The translations under genes and the position numbers were made by a program. The notes beneath the pieces are model-generated. The model did no database searches. It was not told the origin of the DNA and was given only the letters and a program-made list of their open reading frames with translations. A stretch of DNA of 64,000 nucleotides from Sandarakinorhabdus oryzae (lineage in GTDB: Bacteria > Pseudomonadota > Alphaproteobacteria > Sphingomonadales > Sphingomonadaceae): positions 1-64,000 of the forward strand of contig NZ_WNJP01000001.1 in NCBI RefSeq assembly GCF_009733735.1. Direction: 5' to 3'. Position 1 is the first letter of the stretch; every line of letters begins with the position of its first letter. This document shows, one piece after another, positions 32,756 through 44,398 of the stretch.

Positions 32756-34318
32756 ATGTCACTCGTCCGCGCCACCGCCACCATCGGCAGCCTCACGCTC
32801 CTGTCGCGCGTCGCCGGCTTCATCCGCGACGTTTTGCAGGCGACGCTGATGGGCGCCGGTATGGCGGCGGATGCTTTCCTGATCGCCCAGCGCCTGCCCA
32901 ATCTGTTCCGGGCGCTGTTTGCCGAAGGCGCCTTTGCCTCGGCCTTCGTGCCGATGTTCAACCGCCAGGTCGGTGCCGATGGCGGCCGGCTCGACGGCGC
33001 CCGCCGCTTTGCCGAGGATGTGCTGGCAGTGCTGCTGCCGCTGCTGTTGGCGTTCACGGTGGTGATGGTGGTGGCCGCCGCGCCGGTCGTCTGGGCGCTC
33101 ACCGGCGGCTTTCCCGATGCCGCGCCTGACAAGTTCGCGCTCACCGTCGCCCTCACCCGATTGACCTTCCCCTATCTGATGCTGATCAGCCTGACCTCGC
33201 TGCTGGGCGGCCTGCTCAACTCGGTCGGGCGCTTTGCCGTCAACGCCGCTGCGCCGATCCTGCTCAACCTGGTGCTCATCGCCGGCCTGCTGTGGTCGGG
33301 CGGCAGTGATGATGTCGCCGCCGCCCGCGTGCAGGCGCTGTGTGTCACCCTGGGCGGCATCGCGCAGCTGCTGTGGCTGATGTGGTCGTGCAGCAAGGCC
33401 GGGATCAGCCTGCGCCTGCGGCTGCCGCGCCTCACGCCGCAGGTGCGCGCGCTGTTCCGGCTGATCCTGCCGGCTGCGCTGGGCGCCGGCGCCGTGCAGG
33501 TCAACCTCTTGATCTCCACCGCGCTGGCCGCACGCTTCCTCGGCGATGGCGCGGTCAGCTGGCTCTATTATGCCGATCGCCTCAACCAGTTGCCGCTGGG
33601 CATCATCGGCATCGGCGTCGGCACCGCGCTGCTGCCCACCATGTCGCGGCTGATCGGGGCCGACGATGTGCCCGGCGCCATCGCCCAGCAGAACCGCGCC
33701 ATGGAACTGGTGCTCATCCTCACCCTGCCGGCCGCTGCCGGGCTGGTGGTCGCGGCGCAGCCGATCATCGCGCTGCTGTTCCAGCACGGCCAGTTCACCG
33801 CGGCCGATACCGATGCGACTGCCGCGGCGCTGGCCGGCTTCGCGCTTGGCCTGCCAGCCTATGTGCTGATCAAGATCCTCACCCCCGGCTTTCACGCCCG
33901 CAGCGACACGTCCACCCCGGTGCGGGTGGCGCTGGCGGCCATGCTGGTCAATCTTGTGGCCAATCTGGCGCTGGTGTGGCCGCTGGGCCATGTCGGCATC
34001 GCGCTGGGCACGGCGATCTCGGCCTGGGTCAATGCCGGCGCGCTGTGGTGGCTGCTGGTGCAGCGCGGGCAGTTTGCCCTGGATGCCCGCGCCCGCCGCC
34101 TGCTGCCGCGGCTGCTGCTGGCCACGCTGGCCATGGTGGCAGTGCTGGTCGCCGGCATGCCGCTGGTGGCGCCGCTGGCGCACAATGGTCTCGCCACACG
34201 GGCCATCGCGGTTGCGCTGTTGATTGGCGGCGCCGGCTTGGCCTATCTGGGCGCGGCGCGCCTGCTCGGCCTGTTCACGCTCAAGGGGCTGGTGGCGCAA
34301 GTGAAACGGAAATCCTGA
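32756..34318 (+). CDS. murJ: Lipid II flippase MurJ
   Basis: 520 residues with about 14 membrane helices. MurJ moves lipid II across the inner membrane for peptidoglycan synthesis. The N-terminus [20 protein letters not shown] and the loop [20 protein letters not shown] are signatures of this MOP-family flippase. The Arg residues of the central cavity in these motifs are kept. The stop shares one base with the trpS start, so the two are co-transcribed. Confidence 0.97.
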   Translation: MSLVRATATIGSLTLLSRVAGFIRDVLQATLMGAGMAADAFLIAQRLPNLFRALFAEGAFASAFVPMFNRQVGADGGRLDGARRFAEDVLAVLLPLLLAFTVVMVVAAAPVVWALTGGFPDAAPDKFALTVALTRLTFPYLMLISLTSLLGGLLNSVGRFAVNAAAPILLNLVLIAGLLWSGGSDDVAAARVQALCVTLGGIAQLLWLMWSCSKAGISLRLRLPRLTPQVRALFRLILPAALGAGAVQVNLLISTALAARFLGDGAVSWLYYADRLNQLPLGIIGIGVGTALLPTMSRLIGADDVPGAIAQQNRAMELVLILTLPAAAGLVVAAQPIIALLFQHGQFTAADTDATAAALAGFALGLPAYVLIKILTPGFHARSDTSTPVRVALAAMLVNLVANLALVWPLGHVGIALGTAISAWVNAGALWWLLVQRGQFALDARARRLLPRLLLATLAMVAVLVAGMPLVAPLAHNGLATRAIAVALLIGGAGLAYLGAARLLGLFTLKGLVAQVKRKS

Positions 34319-35313
34319 TGAAACGCGTTTTTTCGGGCATCCAGCCCACCGGCAATCTCCACCTCGGCAATTATCTCGGCGCCATCCGCAACTGGGTGCG
34401 CATGCAGGACGAGGCGGAGTGCATCTTCAGCGTCGTCGATCTGCACGCCATCACCATGGCGCAGGATCCGGCCACGCTGCGCCGCGGCATCCACGAGATG
34501 ATGGCGGCGCTGATCGCCGCCGGGCTTGATCCCGAACGCTGCATCCTGTTCCCGCAGAGCCGCGTGCATGTGCATGCCGAATTGGCCTGGGTGCTGATGT
34601 GCACGGCCCGCGTCGGCTGGCTCAACCGCATGACCCAGTTCAAGGAAAAGAGCGGCAAGGACCGTGAGGGCGCCTCCGTGGGCCTCTATACCTATCCGGT
34701 GCTGCAGGCAGCCGACATTCTGGCCTACAAGGCCACGCACGTGCCGGTGGGCGAGGATCAGAAGCAGCACCTGGAGCTGGCGCGCGACATCGCCACCAAG
34801 TTCAACAACGACATGGGCGTCGAGCTGTTCCCGCTGCCCGAGCCGGTGATCGAAGGCCCCGCCACCCGCGTGATGAGCCTGCGCGACGGCAGCGCCAAGA
34901 TGTCGAAGAGCGACCCCAGCGACCAGAGCCGCATCAACCTGACCGACGATGCCGATACCATCGCCGCCAAGGTGAAGCGCGCCAAGTCCGACGCCGATCT
35001 GCTGCCCTCCGAAGCCGCCGGCCTCGCCGGCCGACCGGAAGCGGCCAATCTCGTCAACCTGATGGCGGCCTTGAGCGATCGCAGCGTCGATGCCGTGCTG
35101 GCCGAATATGGCGGCAAGGGCTTTGGCGCCTTCAAGCCGGCGCTGGCCGACGTGATGGTGGCAAAGCTCAGCCCGATCACCGCGCGCTTCAACGCGCTGA
35201 AAGACGATGACGTGGCGATCGAGGCGATCTGCGCCCGCGGCGCCGAGCGGGCGCGGGCCATTGCCGAGCCGGTGCTGGCCGAGGTGCATCGCGCCGTGGG
35301 GTTTACCCGCTGA
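34318..35313 (+). CDS. trpS: Tryptophanyl-tRNA synthetase
   Basis: 331 residues, typical for the bacterial class I enzyme that charges tRNA-Trp. The HIGH-type motif is GNLHLGN near residue 13, preceded by FSGIQPTG, and the KMSKS motif is [11 protein letters not shown] near 194. The start ATG overlaps the murJ stop (TGATG). The frame is open far upstream, but that is a shadow of murJ. The murJ-trpS pair after secB is a recurrent order in sphingomonads. Confidence 0.98.
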   Translation: MKRVFSGIQPTGNLHLGNYLGAIRNWVRMQDEAECIFSVVDLHAITMAQDPATLRRGIHEMMAALIAAGLDPERCILFPQSRVHVHAELAWVLMCTARVGWLNRMTQFKEKSGKDREGASVGLYTYPVLQAADILAYKATHVPVGEDQKQHLELARDIATKFNNDMGVELFPLPEPVIEGPATRVMSLRDGSAKMSKSDPSDQSRINLTDDADTIAAKVKRAKSDADLLPSEAAGLAGRPEAANLVNLMAALSDRSVDAVLAEYGGKGFGAFKPALADVMVAKLSPITARFNALKDDDVAIEAICARGAERARAIAEPVLAEVHRAVGFTR

Positions 35314-35451
35314 TGCGGGCAGCGGTGCACCGCCCGCGCTGAAACTGCTGGCATATGAAGGCGTTTTCAGCCGCCATTCATGGTCCAGTCAGTTGCGCGG
35401 CGGCAGGATAAGCGCATAAGATTGCACATCAGTCATCCGGAGCTTCGATCC

Positions 35452-36144
35452 ATGCGCAAAATCACACCCAGGGCGCGCCTGCTGTTGCCGCTGGCCGCGG
35501 CCTTGTCGCTGGCGGCCTGCGCGGCGCCGTTCGAGGCCCGGGTGGCCCGCTTCCAGCAGCTGCCGCCGCCGTCGGGCACCAGCTTCGTGATCGAGCCGCG
35601 CGACAAGGCCAACGCCGGCGGGCTGGAATTTGCCACCTATGCCAATCTGGTGCGCCAGAAGCTGGTCGCCGCCGGCTATCAGGAAGCCGCCAGCCCGGAT
35701 GCCGCCGCGCTGCTGGTGCAGCTGGATTATACGGTCTCCGCCCCGCGCGAGAAGGTCGAAACCCGGCCAGGCGCCTGGGGCGGTTGGGGTTGGGGTCGCG
35801 GCTGGGGCGGTGGCTGGGGCTGGGGCCCCTATTGGGGCGGCGGCTGGGGCGGCTGGGGTGGCGGCTGGGGGCCGGGCTTTGGCGGCCCGTGGAACCAGGA
35901 AGTCTACAGCGTGACCCAATATAACGCCGCCGTGGCGATGCGCATCAACCGCGCCGCCGACAAGCAGAGCGTGTTTGAAGGCCGCGCCGAAACGGTGAGC
36001 ACCAGCAACAATCTCACCCGGCTGGTGCCCAACCTGGTCACCGCCATGTTCACCAACTTCCCCGGCAACAGCGGCGAGACGGTGCGCGTGCGCTTCGATC
36101 CGGCCAAGCCCGACGCGGCGCCGACGGTCAAGCCGATGCGCTGA
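35452..36144 (+). CDS. DUF4136 lipoprotein with Gly/Trp-rich stretch
   Basis: 230 residues from the ATG at 35452. The signal peptide ends in a lipobox (LSLAACAAPF, Cys at 23), so the protein is a membrane-anchored lipoprotein. DUF4136 similarity is seen in SFVIEPRDKANAGGLEFATY and in the C-terminal part near VFEGRAETVSTSNN. Residues about 108-145 form a stretch built from GGW, GWG and GGGWG units, a low-complexity insert common in this family, possibly an extended linker. Function is unknown. A strong terminator follows. Confidence 0.85.
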   Translation: MRKITPRARLLLPLAAALSLAACAAPFEARVARFQQLPPPSGTSFVIEPRDKANAGGLEFATYANLVRQKLVAAGYQEAASPDAAALLVQLDYTVSAPREKVETRPGAWGGWGWGRGWGGGWGWGPYWGGGWGGWGGGWGPGFGGPWNQEVYSVTQYNAAVAMRINRAADKQSVFEGRAETVSTSNNLTRLVPNLVTAMFTNFPGNSGETVRVRFDPAKPDAAPTVKPMR

Positions 36145-36167
36145 CCGGCGTGTTGATGGCCTGAATG

Positions 36168-36197
36168 GGGCGCTCCGGGAAACCGGGGCGCCCTTTT
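36168..36197 (+). terminator. Intrinsic terminator after the DUF4136 gene
   Basis: GGGCGCTCCGG pairs with CCGGGGCGCCC (one T-G pair) around a GAAA tetraloop and is followed by TTTT. It starts 23 bp after the stop codon. It overlaps the region just past the end of the convergent minus-strand gene, so it may act on both strands. Confidence 0.85.
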
Positions 36198-36199
36198 CC

Positions 36200-36670
36200 T
36201 TACTGGCGTGGCGTCGGCTCGCTATAGCCCATGCGGTCGGTGCGATCCCGGGCCCAGGCATCCACCTGCTGGCGGCTGCAGCCGGTGAAGCCGCCAGGGC
36301 CGATGGCGCTGCAGCTGCCGATGCTGTTGCCGGCCCCGCCGGCGCCATCGCCCAGCAACAGCGAACGGTTCTGGGTCAGCACGCTCTGGCGGTTCTGCGG
36401 CTTCCGCAATTGTTCGGGAATGCGATAGACCTCGGATTCGGGCAGGCGGGCGCACACCACCACTTCATCGGCCGAGCTCGGCTTCGGGCAGGCCTCGTTG
36501 CCAAACACCGTCACCAGGCGCTGGCGCGGCTGGCTGCCGTCGCCGGCCGGGATATCCTGCGGCTTCAGCATGGTCGGCCGTGGCGGCGCCGTCGTCGGGT
36601 TGGCCGGTGACTGCTGGGCCAGCGCCGGAAACGCCACTGCCAGGGTCACGGCAATCAGGGGCAGGCGCAT
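36200..36670 (-). CDS. Small secreted protein of unknown function
   Basis: 156 residues from the ATG at 36670 (MRLPLIAVTLAVAFPALAQQ). A cleavable signal peptide of about 18 residues ends in ALA. The mature part is Pro-rich at first, then has the conserved-looking stretch VVVCARLPESEVYRIPEQLR and two further cysteines near GSCSAIGPGGFTGCSRQQVD, likely disulfides. I recall homologues in sphingomonads without assigned function. It lies beyond the ATP synthase terminator and is probably an independent unit. Confidence 0.75.
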   Translation of the reverse strand: MRLPLIAVTLAVAFPALAQQSPANPTTAPPRPTMLKPQDIPAGDGSQPRQRLVTVFGNEACPKPSSADEVVVCARLPESEVYRIPEQLRKPQNRQSVLTQNRSLLLGDGAGGAGNSIGSCSAIGPGGFTGCSRQQVDAWARDRTDRMGYSEPTPRQ

Positions 36671-36789
36671 CAGGGTCAGGCTCCGCAAGCGTGGGGACGT
36701 CAAGAGTTTAGGCGGATTCGCTGGCACAGGAAACCGGCAATCGCTTGAGGCGTCAGGCTGCACCGCGCTGCGTGTCCGCCACCTGAACG

Positions 36790-36824
36790 AAAGCGCCCCG
36801 CCAGCGGGGCCGGCGGGGCGCTTT
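36790..36824 (-). terminator. Terminator of the ATP synthase operon
   Basis: A 13-bp perfect stem (AAAGCGCCCCGCC with GGCGGGGCGCTTT) encloses a 9-base loop. Read on the minus strand it ends in TTTCGTTC and lies 22 bp after the atpC stop. The symmetrical ends mean it could also work on the plus strand, although no plus-strand gene runs into it. Confidence 0.85.
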
Positions 36825-36845
36825 GGTCTGGTCGCAAAGACCGGA

Positions 36846-37223
36846 TCAGTTCGTCGCGGCGGCCTGCATGGCTTCCAGCCGGGTCACGGCAGCCTCGTCA
36901 CCGGCCTGGCGGGCTGCGGCGAGCTGGCCGGCCACGGCCGCCACGTCGATCTCGGCCACCGGGGTGGCCTTTTCGGCGAGGATGGTGAGGCCGGTCTCGG
37001 TCACTTCGGCAAAACCGCCTTCGATGAAGAAGCGCTGCGTCGCCGGGCCACCGTCTGTTTCATGGATGGCGATGGCGCCGGGGCGGATGGTGCTCATCAT
37101 CGGCGCGTGGCCGGGCAGCACACCAAAATCACCCTCGGTGCCGGGCACGACCACCATCGCCACCTTGGCCTTTGCCAGCCGGCGTTCGGGCGAGACGAGT
37201 TCGAAATCGAGCAGTTCAGCCAT
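36846..37223 (-). CDS. atpC: ATP synthase F1 epsilon subunit
   Basis: 125 residues. Epsilon joins the central stalk and regulates ATPase activity. LLDFELVSPERRLAKAKVAM and VVPGTEGDFGVLPGHAPMMS at the N-terminus form the beta-sandwich. The C-terminal helical part is short and Ala-rich. Last gene of atpHAGDC, 53 bp after atpD, closed by a strong terminator. AAAGGAACC precedes the ATG. Confidence 0.97.
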   Translation of the reverse strand: MAELLDFELVSPERRLAKAKVAMVVVPGTEGDFGVLPGHAPMMSTIRPGAIAIHETDGGPATQRFFIEGGFAEVTETGLTILAEKATPVAEIDVAAVAGQLAAARQAGDEAAVTRLEAMQAAATN

Positions 37224-37276
37224 GTTTGGTTCCTTTCCCCTCCCGCCAGCAGGTGCCGTGGGGGAGGGGTGATGGA

Positions 37277-38737
<1,461 letters not shown>

Positions 38738-39613
38738 TTAAAGGGCTTCGGCGCCCGAGATGATCTCGATCAGTTCCTTGGTGATCGCGGCCTGTCTCGT
38801 GCGGTTGTAGGTGATGGTGAGGCGATTGATCATGTCGCCGGCATTGCGGGTGGCGTTGTCCATCGCGGTCATGCGGCTGCCCTGTTCGGACGCGGCATTT
38901 TCCAGCAAGGCGCGGAACACCTGCACGGCGAGATTCTTGGGCAGCAGATCGGCGAGGATGGCCTCTTCGTCCGGCTCATATTCCACTGCGGCATCGGCGC
39001 CAGCGGCACCACCATCGGGCAGGGCGGCCGGGATGATCTGCAGCCGCGTCGGTTCCTGGTTCAGGGCCGAACGGAAGGTGGAGAAGAACAGGTGGGCGAC
39101 ATCGAATTCGCCAGCCTCGAAACGGGTCACCACTTCATCGGCCACCGCCTTGGCATCGGCAAAGGCGACCTGCTTGATGTGGGACATGTCGACAGTGCCG
39201 ACAATCAGATCCTTGTGGGTGCGGGCGAACGGCGCGCGCGCCTTCTTGCCGACAAACAGCAGCTTGACCGTCTTGCCCTGGCCCAGCAGCTCTTCCATCG
39301 TGCGGCGCGCCAGCTTGGCGATGTTGCTGTTGAAACCACCGGCGAGGCCGCGTTCCGACGAGCAGACGACCAGCAGATGCACCTGGTCCTTGCCGGTGCC
39401 GGCGAGCAGGCGCGGCGATTCAGGCCCCACGGTCACGCGGCTGGCCAGCGACGCCATTACGGCCGCCATGCGCTCCGAATAGGGGCGCGCGGCTTCGGCG
39501 GCTTCCTGCGCGCGGCGCAGCTTGGCCGCCGCGACCATCTTCATGGCCTTGGTGATCTTCTGCGTCGACTTCACCGAAGTGATGCGCATTTTCAGGGACT
39601 TCAATGATGGCAT
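38738..39613 (-). CDS. atpG: ATP synthase F1 gamma subunit
   Basis: 291 residues from the ATG at 39613, where the family begins ([20 protein letters not shown]). The frame extends upstream into repeat DNA, which is not part of the gene. Gamma is the rotating shaft; the two terminal helices forming the coiled coil are clear, the last ending [20 protein letters not shown]. The core [13 protein letters not shown] is also present. A 76-bp palindromic repeat sits between it and atpA. Confidence 0.98.
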   Translation of the reverse strand: MPSLKSLKMRITSVKSTQKITKAMKMVAAAKLRRAQEAAEAARPYSERMAAVMASLASRVTVGPESPRLLAGTGKDQVHLLVVCSSERGLAGGFNSNIAKLARRTMEELLGQGKTVKLLFVGKKARAPFARTHKDLIVGTVDMSHIKQVAFADAKAVADEVVTRFEAGEFDVAHLFFSTFRSALNQEPTRLQIIPAALPDGGAAGADAAVEYEPDEEAILADLLPKNLAVQVFRALLENAASEQGSRMTAMDNATRNAGDMINRLTITYNRTRQAAITKELIEIISGAEAL

Positions 39614-39644
39614 CGGAGTCTTTCGGTCATCCTGCTTCCTGGTC

Positions 39645-39720
39645 GTCACCCCGGACTTGATCCGGGGTCCCGCTGTTCGGAAAAAAAGCGGGGCCCCGGG
39701 TCAAGCCCGGGGCGACGTGA
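39645..39720. repeat. Dispersed palindromic repeat inside the atp operon
   Basis: Two arms of about 30 bp face each other: the left reads GTCACCCCGGACTTGATCC and continues to CCCGCT, the right is the imperfect reverse complement with CGGGCTTGACCC. A run of seven A is in the spacer. Each arm also folds on itself (CCCCGG with CCGGGG). A half copy is at 57254. Such REP-type units are scattered in many sphingomonad genomes; this one lies in the transcribed gap between atpA and atpG. Confidence 0.8.
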
Positions 39721-39726
39721 ATGGGG

Positions 39727-41864
<2,138 letters not shown>

Positions 41865-41936
41865 AAGGCGCGGCGAACATGGTTCACCGTGTGCGGGGCG
41901 CGGCTAGCATGGGGCTGCCGATGTTGCAAGGCAGCA

Positions 41937-42335
41937 TTAGGGCCGGGCGGACTTTATGAGGAGCGGCAGGGCGGCAAACACCAGCTGCCCGGCCAACCCG
42001 AGCAGCCCCGCCGGCGCCCGCATCGCCGCCAGATGTTCGCCCACGGTCCGCCCGAACGCCAGCGACAGCGCCAGTTCCGCCAGCATCAGCCATATGAAGG
42101 CGGAACCGCCCATGATGGCCCGCCCGGCGCTGGTGAGCGCCCTCCCCGCCAGCAGCCGCTGGCACCACCACCAGGACGCGCCAATCATGACCGGCAACTC
42201 CACCCCTACCGCCGCAAGGTCGCCGATGGCCGGCGCCAGCCAAAGCGTGCGGATGGTGCCGAGCAGGAACCCGACAGCAAAAACGCCAGCGAAATAGCGC
42301 AGGCCAAGGGCGAGGGCGGTCATGTCGGGATCCAT
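41937..42335 (-). CDS. Small integral membrane protein, unknown
   Basis: 132 residues with about four hydrophobic helices covering nearly the whole chain (FAGVFAVGFLLGTIRTLWLA, then ELPVMIGASWWWCQRLLAGR and others). The start is at 42335, or four codons later at the ATG of MTALALGLRY. No family name comes to mind, although the composition and codon use match the genome. It lies 72 bp upstream of atpH on the same strand and could share its message. Confidence 0.7.
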   Translation of the reverse strand: MDPDMTALALGLRYFAGVFAVGFLLGTIRTLWLAPAIGDLAAVGVELPVMIGASWWWCQRLLAGRALTSAGRAIMGGSAFIWLMLAELALSLAFGRTVGEHLAAMRAPAGLLGLAGQLVFAALPLLIKSARP

Positions 42336-42406
42336 GCGCTTGTTTCGTCGTGCTAGATATCGCCAACTCTACGGATGCGGCCCATCCGGGACAGAGAAAT
42401 TAGCTG

Positions 42407-42448
42407 GCCTCCGGCGGCCAGGGTCGCAGACCCTGGACCCGTTTGTTT
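42407..42448 (+). repeat. Dispersed GCCTCCGGCGG repeat, copy 1
   Basis: GCCTCCGGCGG, then CAGGGTCGCAGACCCTG hairpin, then ACCCGTTTGTTT. The middle folds as CAGGGT/ACCCTG; here C replaces one G of the usual GGGCAGGG, with the matching change GG for GC on the other arm, so pairing is kept. Four copies of this unit occur in the window. Confidence 0.8.
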
Positions 42449-42476
42449 GCAGGTGGACTTGTATACAAATGCGCCT

Positions 42477-42575
42477 GTCACGCTGGCGAAGGCCAGCATC
42501 CATTGACGAGCACGCGCAGATCGTGACGCCGATGGCCCGCGCGTCGCGGTGGATGCTGGCCTTCGCCAGCATGAC
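42477..42575. repeat. 26-bp inverted repeat pair
   Basis: The left arm starts GTCACGCTGGCGAAGGCC and ends CATCCA at 42502; the right arm (42550-42575) is its reverse complement with one mismatch. The 47-bp spacer is GC-rich. The arms resemble REP sequences widespread in sphingomonads. A cruciform or an RNA hairpin is possible. Confidence 0.75.
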
Positions 42576-42686
42576 GAACGACAAATGTAGGAAACGGTTG
42601 TCATAAAGGCCCCGTTGCCCTGGAATTGTTCCGGCCAACAATTCGAAGCAGCCTCAACCGCGCGAGTGCCCAGGCGTGCCTTGTCT

Positions 42687-42887
42687 TCACTTAAATTTTT
42701 GTAGAATTATCTGCCTCATGACGCAGAAAATATAAAAAGCGGACACCAAGATGGAAAATTTATTGCTATCGTAAAAATCAATCATGTTAGAAAAATATAG
42801 AATCTGTACAAAAAAATTTACAACCACGATTATGACAATATAGTTCTGGAAAAGATCAGGGAATAATATGGGATACATCTTGTTCAT
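42687..42887 (-). CDS. Small AT-rich gene for a hydrophobic membrane protein
   Basis: 66 residues from the ATG at 42887, which has GGAG eight bases before it; a longer frame up to 42929 has no such site. Two hydrophobic stretches are visible: DLFQNYIVIIVVVNFFVQIL and NKFSILVSAFYIFCV, with a basic end (QIILQKFK). I do not recognise the family. The region is sharply AT-rich: bases 42721-42900 contain 54 G or C of 180 (30%), unlike the GC-rich neighbours. That suggests recent transfer. Repeats stand on both sides. The good ribosome site and regular hydrophobic pattern argue that it is a real gene. Confidence 0.5.
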   Translation of the reverse strand: MNKMYPILFPDLFQNYIVIIVVVNFFVQILYFSNMIDFYDSNKFSILVSAFYIFCVMRQIILQKFK

Positions 42888-42978
42888 GGTTTTATCTCCA
42901 GTCAAAACATCAAATAAACCCTGGCGCACGTCCGATCAAGTCATGTTCGGCGGCGCTTTCCCCCGAAAAGCCCCCCGA

Positions 42979-43020
42979 AAACAAACGGGTGCAGGGATGA
43001 GTCCCTGCCCGCCGGAGGCT
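42979..43020 (-). repeat. Dispersed GCCTCCGGCGG repeat, copy 2
   Basis: On the minus strand it reads AGCCTCCGGCGGGCAGGG, ACTCAT, CCCTGCACCCGTTTGTTT. The hairpin GCAGGG/CCCTGC is perfect. This is the only inverted copy. It lies between the AT-rich small gene and the helix-turn-helix gene. Confidence 0.8.
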
Positions 43021-43078
43021 CCACTTTCCCTGTTCCCCTTCTGTCCTACAACCCTGCCAATAGGTTACATTGCCGCCC

Positions 43079-43579
43079 ATGAGCGACCATCTCCCCATCC
43101 CGTCCGCCAGGCCCGCCCGTCACAATGGCTGGACGCTGGCCCGGCAGCGGCGGTTTCTGGAGCATTTGGCGGTTCATGCCAGTGTGGCGGGGGCGGCCAG
43201 GGCGGCGGGGATGTCGCGGCAGTCGGCCTATTGGTTGCGGCGGCAGCCGCACGCGCGGGATTTTGCCCAGGCGTGGGATGCGGCGCTGGCTGATCGGGAT
43301 CGCTGGATCGAGGATCTGGCGATGGACCGGATGCTGGATGGCGAGGAAGAGGTCATTGAGCGCGACGGCCAGACCGTCGCGGTGCGACGACGGCCGGCCG
43401 ACGTTCGACTCTTGTTGTTTTATTTGAAGCGCTTGGAACGGCGCGACCTGGACCGGGAAATCCGAATCCGACACGAATCGTCAAGTGTGTCAAAAATGCG
43501 CGCGGAATTGCGGGCGTTGGCTGGTTTGCCGGCTGACGGCCCGGAAATTCAGCCGGGTGACGACAGGCTGAAGGACTGA
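43079..43579 (+). CDS. Helix-turn-helix protein resembling phage terminase small subunit
   Basis: 166 residues from the ATG at 43079. The N-terminal part TLARQRRFLEHLAVHASVAG followed by ARAAGMSRQSAYWLRRQP is a helix-turn-helix of the kind in terminase small subunits and in related chromosomal proteins. The C-terminal half is charged and helical (VRRRPADVRLLLFYLKRLER). I recall stand-alone relatives in sphingomonads. No large terminase, portal or integrase gene is nearby, so a transcription or DNA-binding role is as likely as a phage origin. Confidence 0.65.
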   Translation: MSDHLPIPSARPARHNGWTLARQRRFLEHLAVHASVAGAARAAGMSRQSAYWLRRQPHARDFAQAWDAALADRDRWIEDLAMDRMLDGEEEVIERDGQTVAVRRRPADVRLLLFYLKRLERRDLDREIRIRHESSSVSKMRAELRALAGLPADGPEIQPGDDRLKD

Positions 43580-43657
43580 TCCACTCGCCCCCTTGCCCTT
43601 GGCCCGCCAATGTGGCCAAGGGGGCGCAGCAACCGCAAGGCACTGACCGCATCACCC

Positions 43658-44398
43658 ATGCCCTGGCTGTTCACCATCTTCCTGGCCATTCACGTCGGTG
43701 CCGGCGTGGTGGCGCTCACCAGTTTCTGGGGGGCGGTGCTCACCCGCAAGGGCGGCCCGGCGCATCGGCGCTGGGGCTTCGTGTTTTCCGCCGCCATCTA
43801 TACCGCGGCGTCGCAGGCGCTGGGGATGGGGGCGTTGTCATTGGTGTGGCCGCTGGCGATGCACCCGCAGTTGACCGACGCTGTGCTCTATCGCGGCATG
43901 TTTGGCACGATGATGGTCTATCTCGGGCTGCTGGCGGTCTCGATGACGCGCTATGGCTTGGGTGTGGTCAGCAACCGGCGCAATCATCCCGGCAACCGCC
44001 ACTGGTCGATGCTGGCGCTGCAGGGGGTGACGATGGCGGCGGCCGGCATCTGCCTGACGCATGGCCTTTATCTCTTGAACCGCAATGGCCCGGTGATGGA
44101 GCCGATCCTGATGGTGATGGTCTCGCTGCTCGGCTTTGGCACCACCATCACCTATTTCCGCTACATCTTCAGCGCGCCGGCCAACCCGCGCGCCTATATC
44201 CCCGAGCATTTCAAGGCGATGGTGGCGACCGGGATCGCGGCCTACACGGCGTTCCTGTCGGTCGGGCTGATCGAGATGTTCCCGCGCCACGCCTTCAACC
44301 CGATGATCTGGGCGATCCCCAGTATGGGCGGCATGGCCATCATCATCCATTATCTGCGGCAGTATCGCCCGGCGGCCAAGGCCCAGCCGGCAGAGTGA
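43658..44398 (+). CDS. Multi-pass membrane protein, DUF2306-like
   Basis: 246 residues from the ATG at 43658 (MPWLFTIFLAIHVGAGVVAL). About seven membrane helices. The pattern His in helix 1, then TRKGGPAHRRWGFVFSAAIY after the first loop, resembles DUF2306 proteins, in which an HR motif precedes the second helix. A gene with clearer DUF2306 similarity is at 58084. Function unknown. It stops just before the convergent patatin-like gene begins its 3' end. Confidence 0.7.
   Translation: MPWLFTIFLAIHVGAGVVALTSFWGAVLTRKGGPAHRRWGFVFSAAIYTAASQALGMGALSLVWPLAMHPQLTDAVLYRGMFGTMMVYLGLLAVSMTRYGLGVVSNRRNHPGNRHWSMLALQGVTMAAAGICLTHGLYLLNRNGPVMEPILMVMVSLLGFGTTITYFRYIFSAPANPRAYIPEHFKAMVATGIAAYTAFLSVGLIEMFPRHAFNPMIWAIPSMGGMAIIIHYLRQYRPAAKAQPAE

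Larger units (their letters stand above)
42336..42686. other. Intergenic repeat-bearing region
   Basis: 351 bp without a supported gene. It holds one copy of the GCCTCCGGCGG repeat family (42407-42448) and a 26-bp inverted repeat pair (42477-42575). Open frames across it only read through these palindromes. Confidence 0.65.

Noticed and set aside
42407-43020. CRISPR array suggested by repeated units
   Set aside because: The copies are few, irregularly spaced, in both directions, and lack uniform spacers or cas genes.
43079-43579. Prophage remnant suggested by the terminase-like gene
   Set aside because: No integrase, capsid, portal, lysis gene or attachment-site repeat is found within several kilobases.
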